Assembly (NCBI GenBank): GCA_964413535.1
Contig: CAYPTB010000066.1
Coordinates: 35,525 to 99,524, forward strand
From: CAYPTB01 sp964413535
Lineage (GTDB): Bacteria; Planctomycetota; UBA1135; GCA-002686595
Direction: 5' to 3'
Length of the DNA stretch: 64,000 nt
Shown: piece by piece, positions 1 through 7,681 of the stretch
Layout of the letters: every line of letters starts with the position of its first letter
Position numbering within the stretch: position 1 is the first letter of the stretch
Program-made: the position numbers and the translations under genes
Notes under the pieces: generated by a model
What the model was told of the DNA's origin: nothing
What the model saw: only the letters and a program-made list of their open reading frames with translations
The model's database searches: none

Positions 1-611
1 TTAGGCGCCTGTTGACGTAGCGAAGTAGCAGGGGTCGGAGATGCTGCCAGAGGCGCGCTTGTGCGGCGCTGTCTTGTTGTTGAGCTGAACGGATGCAGTG
101 ATCTGGGATGCTGGTCATCCTTGTCTACTCCGGGGCTATGCACTGGGACTCGTGTGTCTCCCTCTTCACAGCGGAGGGGTCTCCGGGGTGCGACAGAAAT
201 CCCAGATTTCTTACTACGGCACGAGGGTAGCGTGCTCCGTGAAGTCCTCGTGAGGCTCCGTCCCAGCCCCGAGATCCCCGCTTCTCTCGTGGGGGAAGGA
301 GGTAGGGTTTCCCCGCAGTGAGTACGGGGCTGTCGCAAGGGGTGGCATCGGGGAACCGGAGATCGTCTGCGGGTGCTTGGGCGATTGTCCCCTGCCGATC
401 TCGGAGCCTTGGTGACCGCGCATTAGCCGAGTTGTGAGGTAGCCAAACGCTGCTCCGCCTTCCTCGGCCCTTATGCCTCCGCGGTTCGAGGGGCCAACGA
501 AAGCATCGAGGCTTGGCTTGGGTCAGCCACGAGCCGCAGCGCCCGTTCCTGAGCCGAGGCGGGGGCTACATTGCGCCGCGCTGCTCGCCGATCGCCTCGC
601 ACTTGCCAGAG
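1..611. other. no recognisable gene
   Basis: I find no open frame with a convincing start, ribosome binding site or family motif on either strand. The short open frames here have scrambled, arginine/serine/proline-rich translations typical of random GC-rich DNA. The left edge may be the remnant of something that begins outside the window. Confidence 0.4.
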
Positions 612-734
612 CTAGGAACGGCACCCGACGCTCGGGTCCCAGGAGAAGATGACCATGATGATCAAAGCGGCAAGGGCAATCCAAGCACACCCCCTCCACG
701 TGAGGCGCGAGCCAGTTCCTGCTTCCTTCTTCAT
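612..734 (-). CDS. candidate 40-aa single-span membrane peptide
   Basis: A 40-codon ATG frame encodes a basic N-terminus starting MKKEAGTGSRLTWRG, followed by one clear hydrophobic span (AWIALAALIIMVIFSW) and a short polar tail with one Cys. It lies just downstream of the nuclease-like membrane gene on the same strand. There is no good ribosome binding site ahead of the ATG, and I know no family for it. A chance hydrophobic frame is a real alternative. Confidence 0.25.
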   Translation of the reverse strand: MKKEAGTGSRLTWRGCAWIALAALIIMVIFSWDPSVGCRS

Positions 735-773
735 TCAGTCGGTGCGAGCGCCGCAACGGGCACTCGGTAGCAA

Positions 774-1730
774 TCACGATGGCGATTCGGATTGTTGATG
801 ATCGTCTTGCGGTCCTTCTTTCTCTTGAATTCCCAATTTGATCGCTATCACCTTACGGATTTCCCGCGCATTTGTGAACCGATGTGACGCTCGGTCAAAT
901 GAAAGCACAGGGACATCGCGGTACACGAGAGGAGCTTCAATGTGAGCCGGAACAAGCAGTAGAGGGATGACACGTAGTGCAGAACCGCCTTGGATCCTCG
1001 CGGCCTGATACGCAGCAGCAATATGAAGAACCTGTGCCGTAGCGTCTTGTAACCGCGCGACAGAGCGAAGGTACTTTACCTCAACAACAAAGTGAGCATC
1101 GGCTGTTTCAATGACGGCATCACAGAGATTGTGGACATTTGGACCATGAATAGCGACATGCTTCCGAACCAAGCCAGGAAGAGGTGTTTCGCCGCTCTCA
1201 AGCGCTCTCAGGGACTCGGCTTCAAATCCGCGCACCTCGTCCTGTAGGCTGGCAATAGAATCAGCGGCCTTGGTAGTTGGCGAGTCTTGGCCTACCTCGG
1301 AGGCTAGAGCCACGGCATCCTCTTGCTGTTCGTTAGCTACTTGGGCTGGCGATGCCTTCTGTAACTTGTATTTCCAATAAGCTTCGCGACCCCACACAAT
1401 CGCTGCTAACTTTTCTAGGAATTCAAGCTCAGTGACTAGTGTCGCTACAATAAAGAGGCCCACAGTGTACACTGCGGAATTGTCGGCGGCAAAGCACATG
1501 GCACACGCCCACATGCTCCCCACCAGTCGACGAGACAACGGGTGTACTGTCGGCGAATGAAGCAGGCTTAGAGTTGAAAACAAAGCTACGCATGCGATCG
1601 TGGCGGCGAGCAATGTGGAAATAGAGCTATCCGTAGTGTGATTTGCTAAACTGATGAGCAGAGCAAGGGTGAGTGCCGCATATACGACCATGATAGGAGC
1701 GAGAACGGTAGGACTAAGGAACCGGGTCAT
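774..1730 (-). CDS. membrane protein with PD-(D/E)XK nuclease-like core
   Basis: This 318-residue protein has two regions. Residues 1-125 contain about four hydrophobic spans, beginning with FLSPTVLAPIMVVYAALTLA. After a polar linker, a soluble domain at about 190-280 contains a D...EVK arrangement: LCDAVIETADAHFVVEVKYL, a beta-strand Asp followed after a short hairpin by E-V-K. That spacing is the classic signature of the PD-(D/E)XK phosphodiesterase fold, shared by restriction and repair nucleases, and the following VLHIAAAYQAA helix fits it. Function is inferred only from this motif. The gene is AT-richer than the core genes of the window and stands alone. Paired GTTGAC/GTCAAC palindromes lie about 75-100 bp upstream of the start. 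A membrane-anchored defence or DNA-quality nuclease is possible but unproven. Confidence 0.6.
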   Translation of the reverse strand: MTRFLSPTVLAPIMVVYAALTLALLISLANHTTDSSISTLLAATIACVALFSTLSLLHSPTVHPLSRRLVGSMWACAMCFAADNSAVYTVGLFIVATLVTELEFLEKLAAIVWGREAYWKYKLQKASPAQVANEQQEDAVALASEVGQDSPTTKAADSIASLQDEVRGFEAESLRALESGETPLPGLVRKHVAIHGPNVHNLCDAVIETADAHFVVEVKYLRSVARLQDATAQVLHIAAAYQAARIQGGSALRVIPLLLVPAHIEAPLVYRDVPVLSFDRASHRFTNAREIRKVIAIKLGIQEKEGPQDDHQQSESPS

Positions 1731-1804
1731 GACATGATGCCTGATCGTAGAGATAGCGCGGCGGCCCGGAGGTGTGGGGGGGAAGCCGCAATATGTCCAG
1801 GATG

Positions 1805-1832
1805 GTTGACGTCAACGAGGTCAACTGTTGAC
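1805..1832. promoter_or_regulatory. paired GTTGAC/GTCAAC palindromes, operator-like
   Basis: Two palindromes sit side by side. GTTGACGTCAAC (1805-1816) is a perfect 12-mer. GTCAACTGTTGAC (1820-1832) is a 13-mer with one central base. They share the half-site GTTGAC and are three bases apart. The location, 75-102 bases before the start of the leftward membrane-nuclease gene, fits an operator for a dimeric regulator. No regulator gene is adjacent. Confidence 0.4.
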
Positions 1833-2524
1833 CTGGGCGAGCTGGCGAGCATCTGTGTCCTCCCCTTGGTTAGGTGAGGGAAGGCTAGCGGATTCTCTGC
1901 TAGCGCAACAGGGGCCGGAGTTTAGGAACTCCGGTGATCGTGAGTCTTCAGGTCGGACCGCACGTTACGCGAGTTTGAATATCGCACCAGAACGCGCGGA
2001 TCCGGCTCGCCAGGGGTTCTCCGCCATGCGCGGTGGTGGTTCGACGACGGTCACCCCGGCCGGCGGCCTTCTCGACCTCGCCCCGGCCGGTGGGGAGGCG
2101 CCCGCCCGTCGCCGCCTACCGCCGGATACCCCGTCAGGTCCGACGACCTGAACCGTGCGGTAGAAGGGGAGCTAGAGCTCCTCGAACCACGCGTCCCGGA
2201 CAACTCGCGGGCAACTACAGCCCTTGATCCCGGTTGTCCGGCGCGCCCCCGCGGTTATCCAGCGGTAAACCACGCGGCGGGCTGATAAACCTGTCACACT
2301 AAGTCCGGTGTCCATCGAATCGGGGGAGGGTCACTCCGGCGTCAACTATCGCAAGGAGGAAGGGTCTCGTCGTAAGGACCGAGAGAGTGAGTACGAGGAG
2401 AAGTATGGGCCGCGCCCCCAGCACCAGCGCTCGACCCTTGATCACCAAGTAGGGAGTCGGGTCATACTGCTCCGCGAATGAAACACACAGGCAGGAGCCA
2501 CGATGTCTCCTCGGTGTCTTCGAG
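1833..2524. other. gene-free stretch
   Basis: About 690 bases with no coding frame I can support. Open frames exist on the plus strand but are proline/arginine-rich and lack ribosome binding sites. The stretch is followed on the right by histone-like gene debris, so it may be degraded mobile or gene DNA. Confidence 0.4.
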
Positions 2525-2660
2525 TTACACCCTGCGGAGGCCCTCCGCTCTTCCTACCGCTTCCGCTTCGTCCCGCCCTTGCGCCGCGTCCTTCTTGCCG
2601 GCTCGCTTCGCGGCGCGCTTCTTCTTCGTGGCTCGACACGGTACCTATTCGACGATCAGT
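2525..2660 (-). pseudogene. 3' remnant of a histone-H1-like gene
   Basis: Read leftward, one frame gives RATKKKRAAKRAGKKDAA and stops at TAA (2525-2527). This matches the start of the lysine-rich tail of the three intact paralogs in the window (for example GRATKKKRTARKQ in the copy at 30920-31456). The preceding residues (GTVSS) match GTM.FASS of that copy only in another frame, so there is at least one deletion. The winged-helix part and the start are missing. The stop of the CPBP protease gene lies inside the first bases of the remnant, consistent with insertion next to an old copy. Confidence 0.55.
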
Positions 2661-3240
2661 ACATATATCGGGCGACCATGTTATATGATGCGTGAGCAAC
2701 AACAACTTGTAGCAATGACCCTCTAATAACGAAGGCCAGTCCAAGCACTACTCCAAAGGAAGTCGCAAGAACCACCTTTTCGATTGACACGCCATGCGCA
2801 ACTCCAAACATTGCAGAGCTTATAACTATGCCGGTCACGGGACCAGACTTACTAACGATAAAAGACATTATCCAGGCACGAAAAAACACCTCTTCAAAGC
2901 AGCTCTGAACAAGGACATACAAGATCATTGTCGTGCCTAGCGGAAACCAACCTTGGTCCACGTTGTCGATAAGCAGTCGATTGGTGATCAGTAGTGCAGC
3001 CACCAACGGTACACTCCAAACAAGTTCGATCCAAACGCTGGAGTTTGGAGGTACAGGGTTTGGAATGCGTACAAGTCCAATGAGAATAAGAAGCAAGCCG
3101 GCTTGCGAAAAGAGACCGGGCAGGGCACTTAGCTCCGCAGGACCAAGAGCAACGAATCCTAGAGCGGTAGGCGCAGCAAGGCCACAGAGCAGCAGGCCGG
3201 TTATCGCGAGTCCTTGCTTCGGGGCGGTCCTGAACGTCAT
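2656..3240 (-). CDS. CPBP-family intramembrane metalloprotease
   Basis: A 194-residue polytopic membrane protein with the motifs of the CPBP (CAAX prenyl protease / bacteriocin-processing, Abi) family. CFEEVFFRAW provides the EExxxR motif, FGVAHG the second motif with a metal-binding His, and VVAHASYN the third. Known members are zinc-dependent intramembrane proteases that process prenylated proteins or confer immunity to bacteriocins; the substrate here is unknown. I chose the ATG at 3240; a TTG two codons upstream is possible. The gene is AT-richer than the core. It starts 12 bases from repeat copy 3253-3321 and ends inside histone-like debris, which suggests transfer as a unit. Confidence 0.85.
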   Translation of the reverse strand: MTFRTAPKQGLAITGLLLCGLAAPTALGFVALGPAELSALPGLFSQAGLLLILIGLVRIPNPVPPNSSVWIELVWSVPLVAALLITNRLLIDNVDQGWFPLGTTMILYVLVQSCFEEVFFRAWIMSFIVSKSGPVTGIVISSAMFGVAHGVSIEKVVLATSFGVVLGLAFVIRGSLLQVVVAHASYNMVARYMY

Positions 3241-3252
3241 CAGCAATTGTCA

Positions 3253-3321
3253 TCCTTCACGGCAGAACGGCCATTTGCACGCGGCTGGCGCGGGCTGCCT
3301 GCATCCTACCGCGAAGGTAGG
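3253..3321 (-). repeat. dispersed intergenic repeat, copy C (short)
   Basis: This copy shares CTTCACGG, GCGCGGGCTG and CATCCTACCGCGAAGGTAGG with the copies at 4103-4196 and 13693-13780. It contains the perfect stem-loop CCTACC-GCGAA-GGTAGG. It fills the gap between the stop of the LRR gene (two bases away) and the start of the CPBP gene. It lacks the outer segment with GTTGCACTAACTGTTGCTG found in the other two. Confidence 0.7.
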
Positions 3322-3322
3322 A

Positions 3323-3982
3323 TCACCGGAAGCGTTCATGCGTATTCTCCCACTCTGAATCATCCTTGGTGACCTTTGTGTTTGGTAACGCGGCCCTCAG
3401 CTCAGATATAGCTTGAGCCGAAACATTCGCGCACCCATCAAGAAGCAGCCAGTCAAGCGACCTCATCGAAGTTAAGTGAAGAACGCCATCGTCTGAAATT
3501 CCCGGACATCCGCGTAGGTCGAGGTGTTTGAATCCACCCCTAGCGGCTACGTTGTTTATTGAAGCATCCGTCAATTGCGAACATGCCGATAGGCCCAGCC
3601 AAGAAAGATAAGAAATCCGAAGAACATAGCCCACACCAGCATCTGTTATTAGATCATTGTGCCCCAAATTCAGTTCGGATAAATGCGGAAGTTCGAGCTC
3701 CGACAGCAATTTAAGGCCTTCGTCGCCCACTCTCGCGTCGTAGGATGCCCAACCACTGTCGAAATCTATGTGCACTAACCCGCCACGGCGTTCAAGAGAC
3801 CAAATGTCTTCGTCTTGGAGACGTCTGGCTCGCACCGACAGTGTCTCGGGAGGGAGAGCAAGAACGTCAGCAGAATCTTGAACAACGGGCGGCCAATCCT
3901 TACTGCAAGCCAGTCCCGCTCCGATTAACGGTGCAATGGTCACGATGCCGAACAAAACGCCAATCCACATCTTATTCCGCAT
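3323..3982 (-). CDS. leucine-rich-repeat lipoprotein
   Basis: This 219-residue protein has a type II signal peptide: basic MRNKMW, a hydrophobic core, and the lipobox GAGLAC with Cys at about residue 26. It is probably anchored in a membrane. From about residue 95 onward it has four or more repeats of the F-box/AMN1-type LRR class: LPHLSELNLGHNDLITDAGV, LSWLGLSACSQLTDASI, FKHLDLRGCPGISDDGV, LDWLLLDGCANVSAQAI. The repeats should form a curved protein-binding surface; the partner is unknown. The gene is AT-rich for this window and lies between two copies of the dispersed repeat, with its stop two bases from copy C. This gene-plus-repeat unit looks like a mobile cassette. Confidence 0.8.
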   Translation of the reverse strand: MRNKMWIGVLFGIVTIAPLIGAGLACSKDWPPVVQDSADVLALPPETLSVRARRLQDEDIWSLERRGGLVHIDFDSGWASYDARVGDEGLKLLSELELPHLSELNLGHNDLITDAGVGYVLRISYLSWLGLSACSQLTDASINNVAARGGFKHLDLRGCPGISDDGVLHLTSMRSLDWLLLDGCANVSAQAISELRAALPNTKVTKDDSEWENTHERFR

Positions 3983-4102
3983 ATGGACTTATTCCGCATA
4001 TGACTGGGAACAGTCACCCTTTTTGGCATTCCAGCCTGGATGTTCGGGGTTGCAATCTTCGCATTTCGGTCGGCCACCCGTTCGCGGCCTGCGAAAGGCC
4101 GG

Positions 4103-4196
4103 GTGTTGCACTAACTGTTGCTGGGGGTACTTCACGGCTGGACGGCCAACTGCGCGCGGGTGGCGCGGGCTGCGCGCATCCTACCGCGAAGGTAGG
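4103..4196 (-). repeat. dispersed intergenic repeat, copy A (long)
   Basis: It begins GTGTTGCACTAACTGTTGCT and ends with the hairpin CCTACC-GCGAA-GGTAGG. It matches 13693-13780 over almost its whole length and 3253-3321 over its inner two thirds. It lies between the histone-like gene (stop at 4270) and the LRR lipoprotein gene (start at 3982). All three copies have the same orientation relative to the leftward gene that follows. Confidence 0.75.
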
Positions 4197-4269
4197 CCAC
4201 CCTTGCAGAGGGCCGAGAGCACGCCAGGTCAGCACCTGAGGCGGCCCGGGGGATCCAGTCCGTCGCTCC

Positions 4270-4845
4270 CTACGCCGCCGCGGGCGACGCCGTCTTCCTC
4301 GCCGTCGCCTGTCGCCCAGTCTTTCTGCCCGCCTTCCTCGCCCGCTTCTTTCCGCCCTTGCGCCGGGTGGCCTTCTTGCCTGCCCGCTTCGCACCGCGCT
4401 TCTTCTTGGTGCCTCGTCCTCCACCCGCGTGATACGTAGCCCCACGCTTCTGCCCCTCCATCCGGATCCTCCCGCTCGCGAGCAGCATCTGCATCGGCCG
4501 CTTGAGCTCCTTCGAGGGGATGCCGACGCCCTGGCTGATCGCTTCGGAGCCGAGGCCGGGGTTGGAGCGAACGTAGTCGTGGATGCTAGCGGCCATCGCG
4601 TCGAGGTCCTCGGCCGAGCGGCGGACGCGCTTGCCCGACTTGGCACGCTTGCCAGAGCCGACCGGGCGGCCTCGCTTCTTGCCGGCCCTGGGGCGGCCGC
4701 GACGGGCTGGGGCGAACGGCACGGGGACTTCGCCGCCCAGCAGTTGCTGAATGGACCCGAGGGCCTCTGCCCGGATCAGGCCGGAGAGGTCGTCAACAAA
4801 GGAGTCAACGAGAGCGCGAACGTCGGAAGAGGAGGTAGCTGCCAT
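4270..4845 (-). CDS. histone-H1-like DNA-binding protein (paralog 1)
   Basis: This 191-residue protein has an acidic/helical N-terminus (SSDVRALVDSFVDDLSGLIR), an AT-hook-like basic linker (KKRGRPVGSGKRAK), a compact winged-helix-like region (RSAEDLDAMAASIHDYVRSN through PSKELKRPMQMLLASGRIR, closing with GQKRGATYHAG), and a long Lys/Arg/Ala tail starting GTKKKRGAKRAGKK. Winged helix plus lysine-rich tail is the architecture of histone H1, and similar proteins occur in myxobacteria; DNA binding is inferred from this. I chose the ATG at 4845 because it aligns with the paralogs at 17464 and 31456 and has AAGGAA upstream. The reading frame stays open for 31 more codons, but that part overlaps the conserved upstream element. 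Paralog 2 is its closest relative. Confidence 0.75.
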   Translation of the reverse strand: MAATSSSDVRALVDSFVDDLSGLIRAEALGSIQQLLGGEVPVPFAPARRGRPRAGKKRGRPVGSGKRAKSGKRVRRSAEDLDAMAASIHDYVRSNPGLGSEAISQGVGIPSKELKRPMQMLLASGRIRMEGQKRGATYHAGGGRGTKKKRGAKRAGKKATRRKGGKKRARKAGRKTGRQATARKTASPAAA

Positions 4846-4868
4846 GAGTGCATTCCTTGTCTTGAGCA

Positions 4869-4925
4869 GCGAGCGGCGATAAGAGAGCATTTCGGCAGGG
4901 AGGAATAAAGGCCTGCGCGGTTTCC
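4869..4925 (-). promoter_or_regulatory. conserved upstream element of histone-like gene, copy 1
   Basis: Shared with 17489-17547 and 31481-31540 at the same distance from each paralog's start. On the coding strand all three read CGCGCA or CGCACA, then TTTATT, exactly 17 bases, then TCTNTT (TCTCTT here), then GCTCGC near the start. The fixed 17-base spacing looks like a promoter with unusual hexamers. The flanking conservation suggests an added regulator site or 5'UTR function. Confidence 0.6.
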
Positions 4926-4994
4926 TTGTTCTCATCATGCGCGATTACCAAGTTTGAATAGAATGCGGTCCCTTGCCCACGCCATCACTCCGCC

Positions 4995-6185
4995 ATGATC
5001 AAGCTCGCCTGTCTTCTGGTTGCAGCCCTCTGCGCGTTCCCTCAGGGTGAAGAAGAGCCGTCTTCTATCGAAGAGGAGCTTGCGCAGCTCATCGAGAAGA
5101 CGAACGCGCTGGAGACCTTCCATGTCGTGTACAGCATGGAGAACACGACGAGTGGCGAGTCCGTGCCGGTCTTTGCCGAGTTCGTCTATCGTGCTCCCGA
5201 TCTTGGACGGATGCGCTCATTCACGCCGGATGGCATGCTAGATATTTGGATCTTGGGAAACAGGACGTACGGCCGCTTCCCTGGAAGCACGGACTGGGGC
5301 ATGGCTGAATTCCCCACTCCGCTGCCAGCTCACGATCTCCTGGACAAAGTTTTTCCCAACGAGGAGTCAGGTCTCGAACCGGGAGTGGCCTTGGACTTGA
5401 TTCTGGCCGTGGATCCGGATACCAACATGGCCGGGTTCAATTGGCGCTTCGGGAGAGAATTCTGCGATCGGTGTGGCCGGCGGTACGTTCTGGGATGGCT
5501 AGTCCACATGAAGCAGCGTGCGGAGGAGATGACAGACGAAGGCGCGCACATCGTCTGGAGCGAAGATCGCTACAAATGCTTCGTCTCCAAAGAGACGGGG
5601 TTTCCTGAGAGCATTGAGATCGTGGGAAAGACGGGTGACCTTGGCACGTTGCGCTTGCAAGAGTGTCATTTGAACGAGCCTCTCGACCCATCTCTCGTCG
5701 CTCTTCCCGCGGGCGCGCACGAGGCAGCCGTCAACGAGGATCTGAGTCGCAACCTCGCACAGGGGGTGGATCCACAAAGGGCCCGACAGGGGGGCTTCGC
5801 GCGAGTGAGGAGGCAGCTCTACTCGGAGAAACGTTCCTGGGACGAGTCCACTCGCGACGACTGGCGCGCCTTCTTGGACATGCTGCACAGAGGAGTGCTC
5901 GATCAACTGGTTCCCAAGCAAATTCAGGAGTATCAGACGAGGTCGGACCAGTATGCCGAATGGGCACGCTCGCAACTATCGAATGATGATTCCGGCGGGT
6001 CCCGCGCCGAACTAGAGGAGAAGGTAGACGGGTATTACGCGCAGATCGAAGAGAACCTCGATTCCATGGAGACCCAGTACGTCGAATACCTGGGTGCTAT
6101 CGAACCGGTTGATGTCACAGTGAAACAACTCCTGGAAGTCGAAATCGAGGTGCTCGGAGAGCTCTTCGAGGAGATCCTGCGGTAA
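4995..6185 (+). CDS. secreted protein of unknown function
   Basis: A 396-residue protein with an N-terminal signal peptide (MIKLACLLVAALCAFPQG) and an acidic mature chain. Residues 35-110 (LETFHVVYSMENTTSG, then FAEFVYRAPDLGRMRS) alternate like beta strands and faintly resemble the convex sheet of LolA/LolB-type lipoprotein-binding proteins, but I cannot confirm this. A CDRCG motif occurs near residue 160. The C-terminal 130 residues are helical and highly charged. There is no good ribosome binding site. It diverges from the histone-like gene, and its 3' end is followed within 70 bases by a frameshifted small gene on the other strand. Confidence 0.65.
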   Translation: MIKLACLLVAALCAFPQGEEEPSSIEEELAQLIEKTNALETFHVVYSMENTTSGESVPVFAEFVYRAPDLGRMRSFTPDGMLDIWILGNRTYGRFPGSTDWGMAEFPTPLPAHDLLDKVFPNEESGLEPGVALDLILAVDPDTNMAGFNWRFGREFCDRCGRRYVLGWLVHMKQRAEEMTDEGAHIVWSEDRYKCFVSKETGFPESIEIVGKTGDLGTLRLQECHLNEPLDPSLVALPAGAHEAAVNEDLSRNLAQGVDPQRARQGGFARVRRQLYSEKRSWDESTRDDWRAFLDMLHRGVLDQLVPKQIQEYQTRSDQYAEWARSQLSNDDSGGSRAELEEKVDGYYAQIEENLDSMETQYVEYLGAIEPVDVTVKQLLEVEIEVLGELFEEILR

Positions 6186-6245
6186 CCCGTTCTTCGTGCC
6201 TTCGACGAGAGGCTCGACGCCGTCTTCGCCGAATAGCGCGCGACT

Positions 6246-6352
6246 TCATCCGTCGACGAGGTAGCCCCACGCGCGGGAAGCGCCGCAGGGACGGCGCAGG
6301 CGATCCCGACGACGACGGACAGCGGGTGAACCTCGATCTTGATGCGGCGCAT
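6246..6352 (-). pseudogene. frameshifted copy of a 35-aa small-protein gene
   Basis: It matches the intact gene at 18024-18131 almost base for base: an ATG after a GGAGGA site, MRRIKIEVHPLSVVVG, then AVPA. It is one G short in the middle, so the original frame runs on into unrelated sequence. Restoring the base gives an ending AWGYLVDG and a TGA that overlaps an ATG in the same manner as the intact copy. The membrane gene that should follow is absent. I read it as a decayed relic. A real, longer, altered protein is less likely. Confidence 0.6.
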
Positions 6353-6462
6353 GGGATCTCCTCCGGGGCCGTCGAGAGGTAGCGTCGAGCTGGCGTTGGC
6401 GTTCTCGCGGTAGGCCGACAGCCTAGTCGCTCCGCCGCTAGAATCTTCCCCAGGGAGAACGG

Positions 6463-7011
6463 ATGCACGACACCTTCGGTACCAGAGCTCTCCGGTTTGG
6501 CGCCCCCTACGGGATCATCATGGGGGTGCTCTGGCCTTGGCAGTGGGAGAGCGTCACAGGGCTATTTGCTGGTGCGCTCCTCGGCTTGCTCTCCGGTCTA
6601 TTCGCGGCATTCGTCGTCTCGCGGACGCACGCCCGCGCCGTGCTCGCCAATCCTCCTCCCAGCGGTGAGCACCTCATCGGTCATGGACTGTCCAACTACC
6701 GCCAGGGGTTCATGCCCGTCGCTGGTATCGCTGGTTGGCTATGTGTGACCGACGCGCGGCTTCTCTTTCGATCGCAAGCAAAGCGTCTCGGGGCGCGCGG
6801 CGGCGAGATCTCAATTCCGATCGACGAGATCATCGAAGTGCAACCCTACTCCCAAGGTTGGATCATGCCCACCGGGCTGAGAGTGGTGACGGCCAAAGGA
6901 GAAGAGCGGTTCGTAGTCGAGGCACGGCAAGAGTGGATCGAGCAGATACGCCGAGTTCTTGGCGATCCGGGGCGACCAACCCTATCCCCCGCGAGCGGGC
7001 CTATCAGGTGA
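6463..7011 (+). CDS. membrane-anchored protein with PH/GRAM-like domain
   Basis: This 182-residue protein begins after a good AGGGAGA site. Residues 10-50 form two hydrophobic spans (APYGIIMGVLWPWQW, GLFAGALLGLLSGLFAAFVV). Residues 70-170 resemble a bacterial PH/GRAM-like domain: a strand GWLCVTDARLLFRSQ, an acidic IPIDEIIEV hinge, then GLRVVTAKGEERFVVEA and a C-terminal helix EWIEQIRRVLG. Bacterial PH-like domains of this kind sit on the cytoplasmic face of membranes; the ligand is unknown. The stop overlaps the GTG start of the next small gene (GTGA), so the two are probably translated together. Confidence 0.65.
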   Translation: MHDTFGTRALRFGAPYGIIMGVLWPWQWESVTGLFAGALLGLLSGLFAAFVVSRTHARAVLANPPPSGEHLIGHGLSNYRQGFMPVAGIAGWLCVTDARLLFRSQAKRLGARGGEISIPIDEIIEVQPYSQGWIMPTGLRVVTAKGEERFVVEARQEWIEQIRRVLGDPGRPTLSPASGPIR

Positions 7012-7142
7012 AGTCGCCCACTCTCAAGGCCGTGCGTCGTGCCCTCGCTGGCTACTTTGGCAACGACGAGGTCAGGCGGCCGGCGCGCGCAGCCCTGCTT
7101 GAGTGGGGTGAAGCAGCGCTGCCATACCTTGGGGAGGCATAG
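7008..7142 (+). CDS. 44-aa small protein, EWG/ALP repeat family
   Basis: It starts at a GTG sharing four bases with the stop of the membrane gene. The peptide has the pattern AVRRALAGYFGNDEV, then AALLEWGEAALPYL. The same pattern recurs in the gene at 18250 (AVRRAVVGYFDDGQV, then AALAEWGTRALPCL). Two independent copies with conserved spacing argue that this is a real protein unit. It looks like a single pair of HEAT-like helices. It may be a complete micro-protein or the first repeat of a truncated one. No function is known to me. Confidence 0.55.
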   Translation: MKSPTLKAVRRALAGYFGNDEVRRPARAALLEWGEAALPYLGEA

Positions 7143-7169
7143 CACGCTCTCGAATACCAGTTCGAGCAA

Positions 7170-7558
7170 GCACGGGCACTACAATGCGAGTACCACGATC
7201 GGCCAACAAACCGTTGACATCTATATTCATGACAGCGACGAGAAGGCACGATTAGGAGGCGACACATGGATCGCAATGTTGGACTTTGGGCCGTTGGATA
7301 AAGTGCCAAAGATCACCATAAACAGCGAACGCATTGATCTCCTCAAGCAAGCTAGATGACGAGCACAAGCCCACATCCGAAGCAAGCAAGCGATACAATC
7401 AAGCTACTCAGTTGCAGAAGTGGATGGACTATAAGGATGCATTGTAGACGGCGTACAAGGGTAAACTATGTGAAAAATACGGCATCGGAGAGAAGCAAAT
7501 AACAAAGATAGCGGTTGAGGGTGTGAAGAAGGGATGGCCTGCGGCGTCGAGTCGGTAG
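7170..7558 (+). pseudogene. decayed toxin-like or nuclease-like gene
   Basis: The first part reads GHYNASTTIGQQTVDIYIHD and runs to a stop at 7357-7359. Shifting the frame by one base gives DEHKPTSEASKRYNQATQLQ, then WMDYKDAL, an in-frame TAG, then TAYKGKLCEKYGIGEKQITK up to TAG at 7556. The composition (Lys/Tyr/Gln-rich, hydrophilic, AT-rich) is protein-like throughout, so one frameshift and one nonsense codon have broken a real gene. It resembles the C-terminal toxin parts of polymorphic or Rhs proteins in style, but I cannot name a family. The RES-domain gene follows directly. Confidence 0.5.
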
Positions 7559-7681
7559 GGAGACCATTGTTTACTGCCTACCAATGTGCACGAGCCGCAG
7601 CATGGCGGTTCGCAAGCTACCCGCACTCTGTTCGATGACGAACGAGGGACAGCGCGTCTCGGGCGCTGAAAGGAATTCGAG

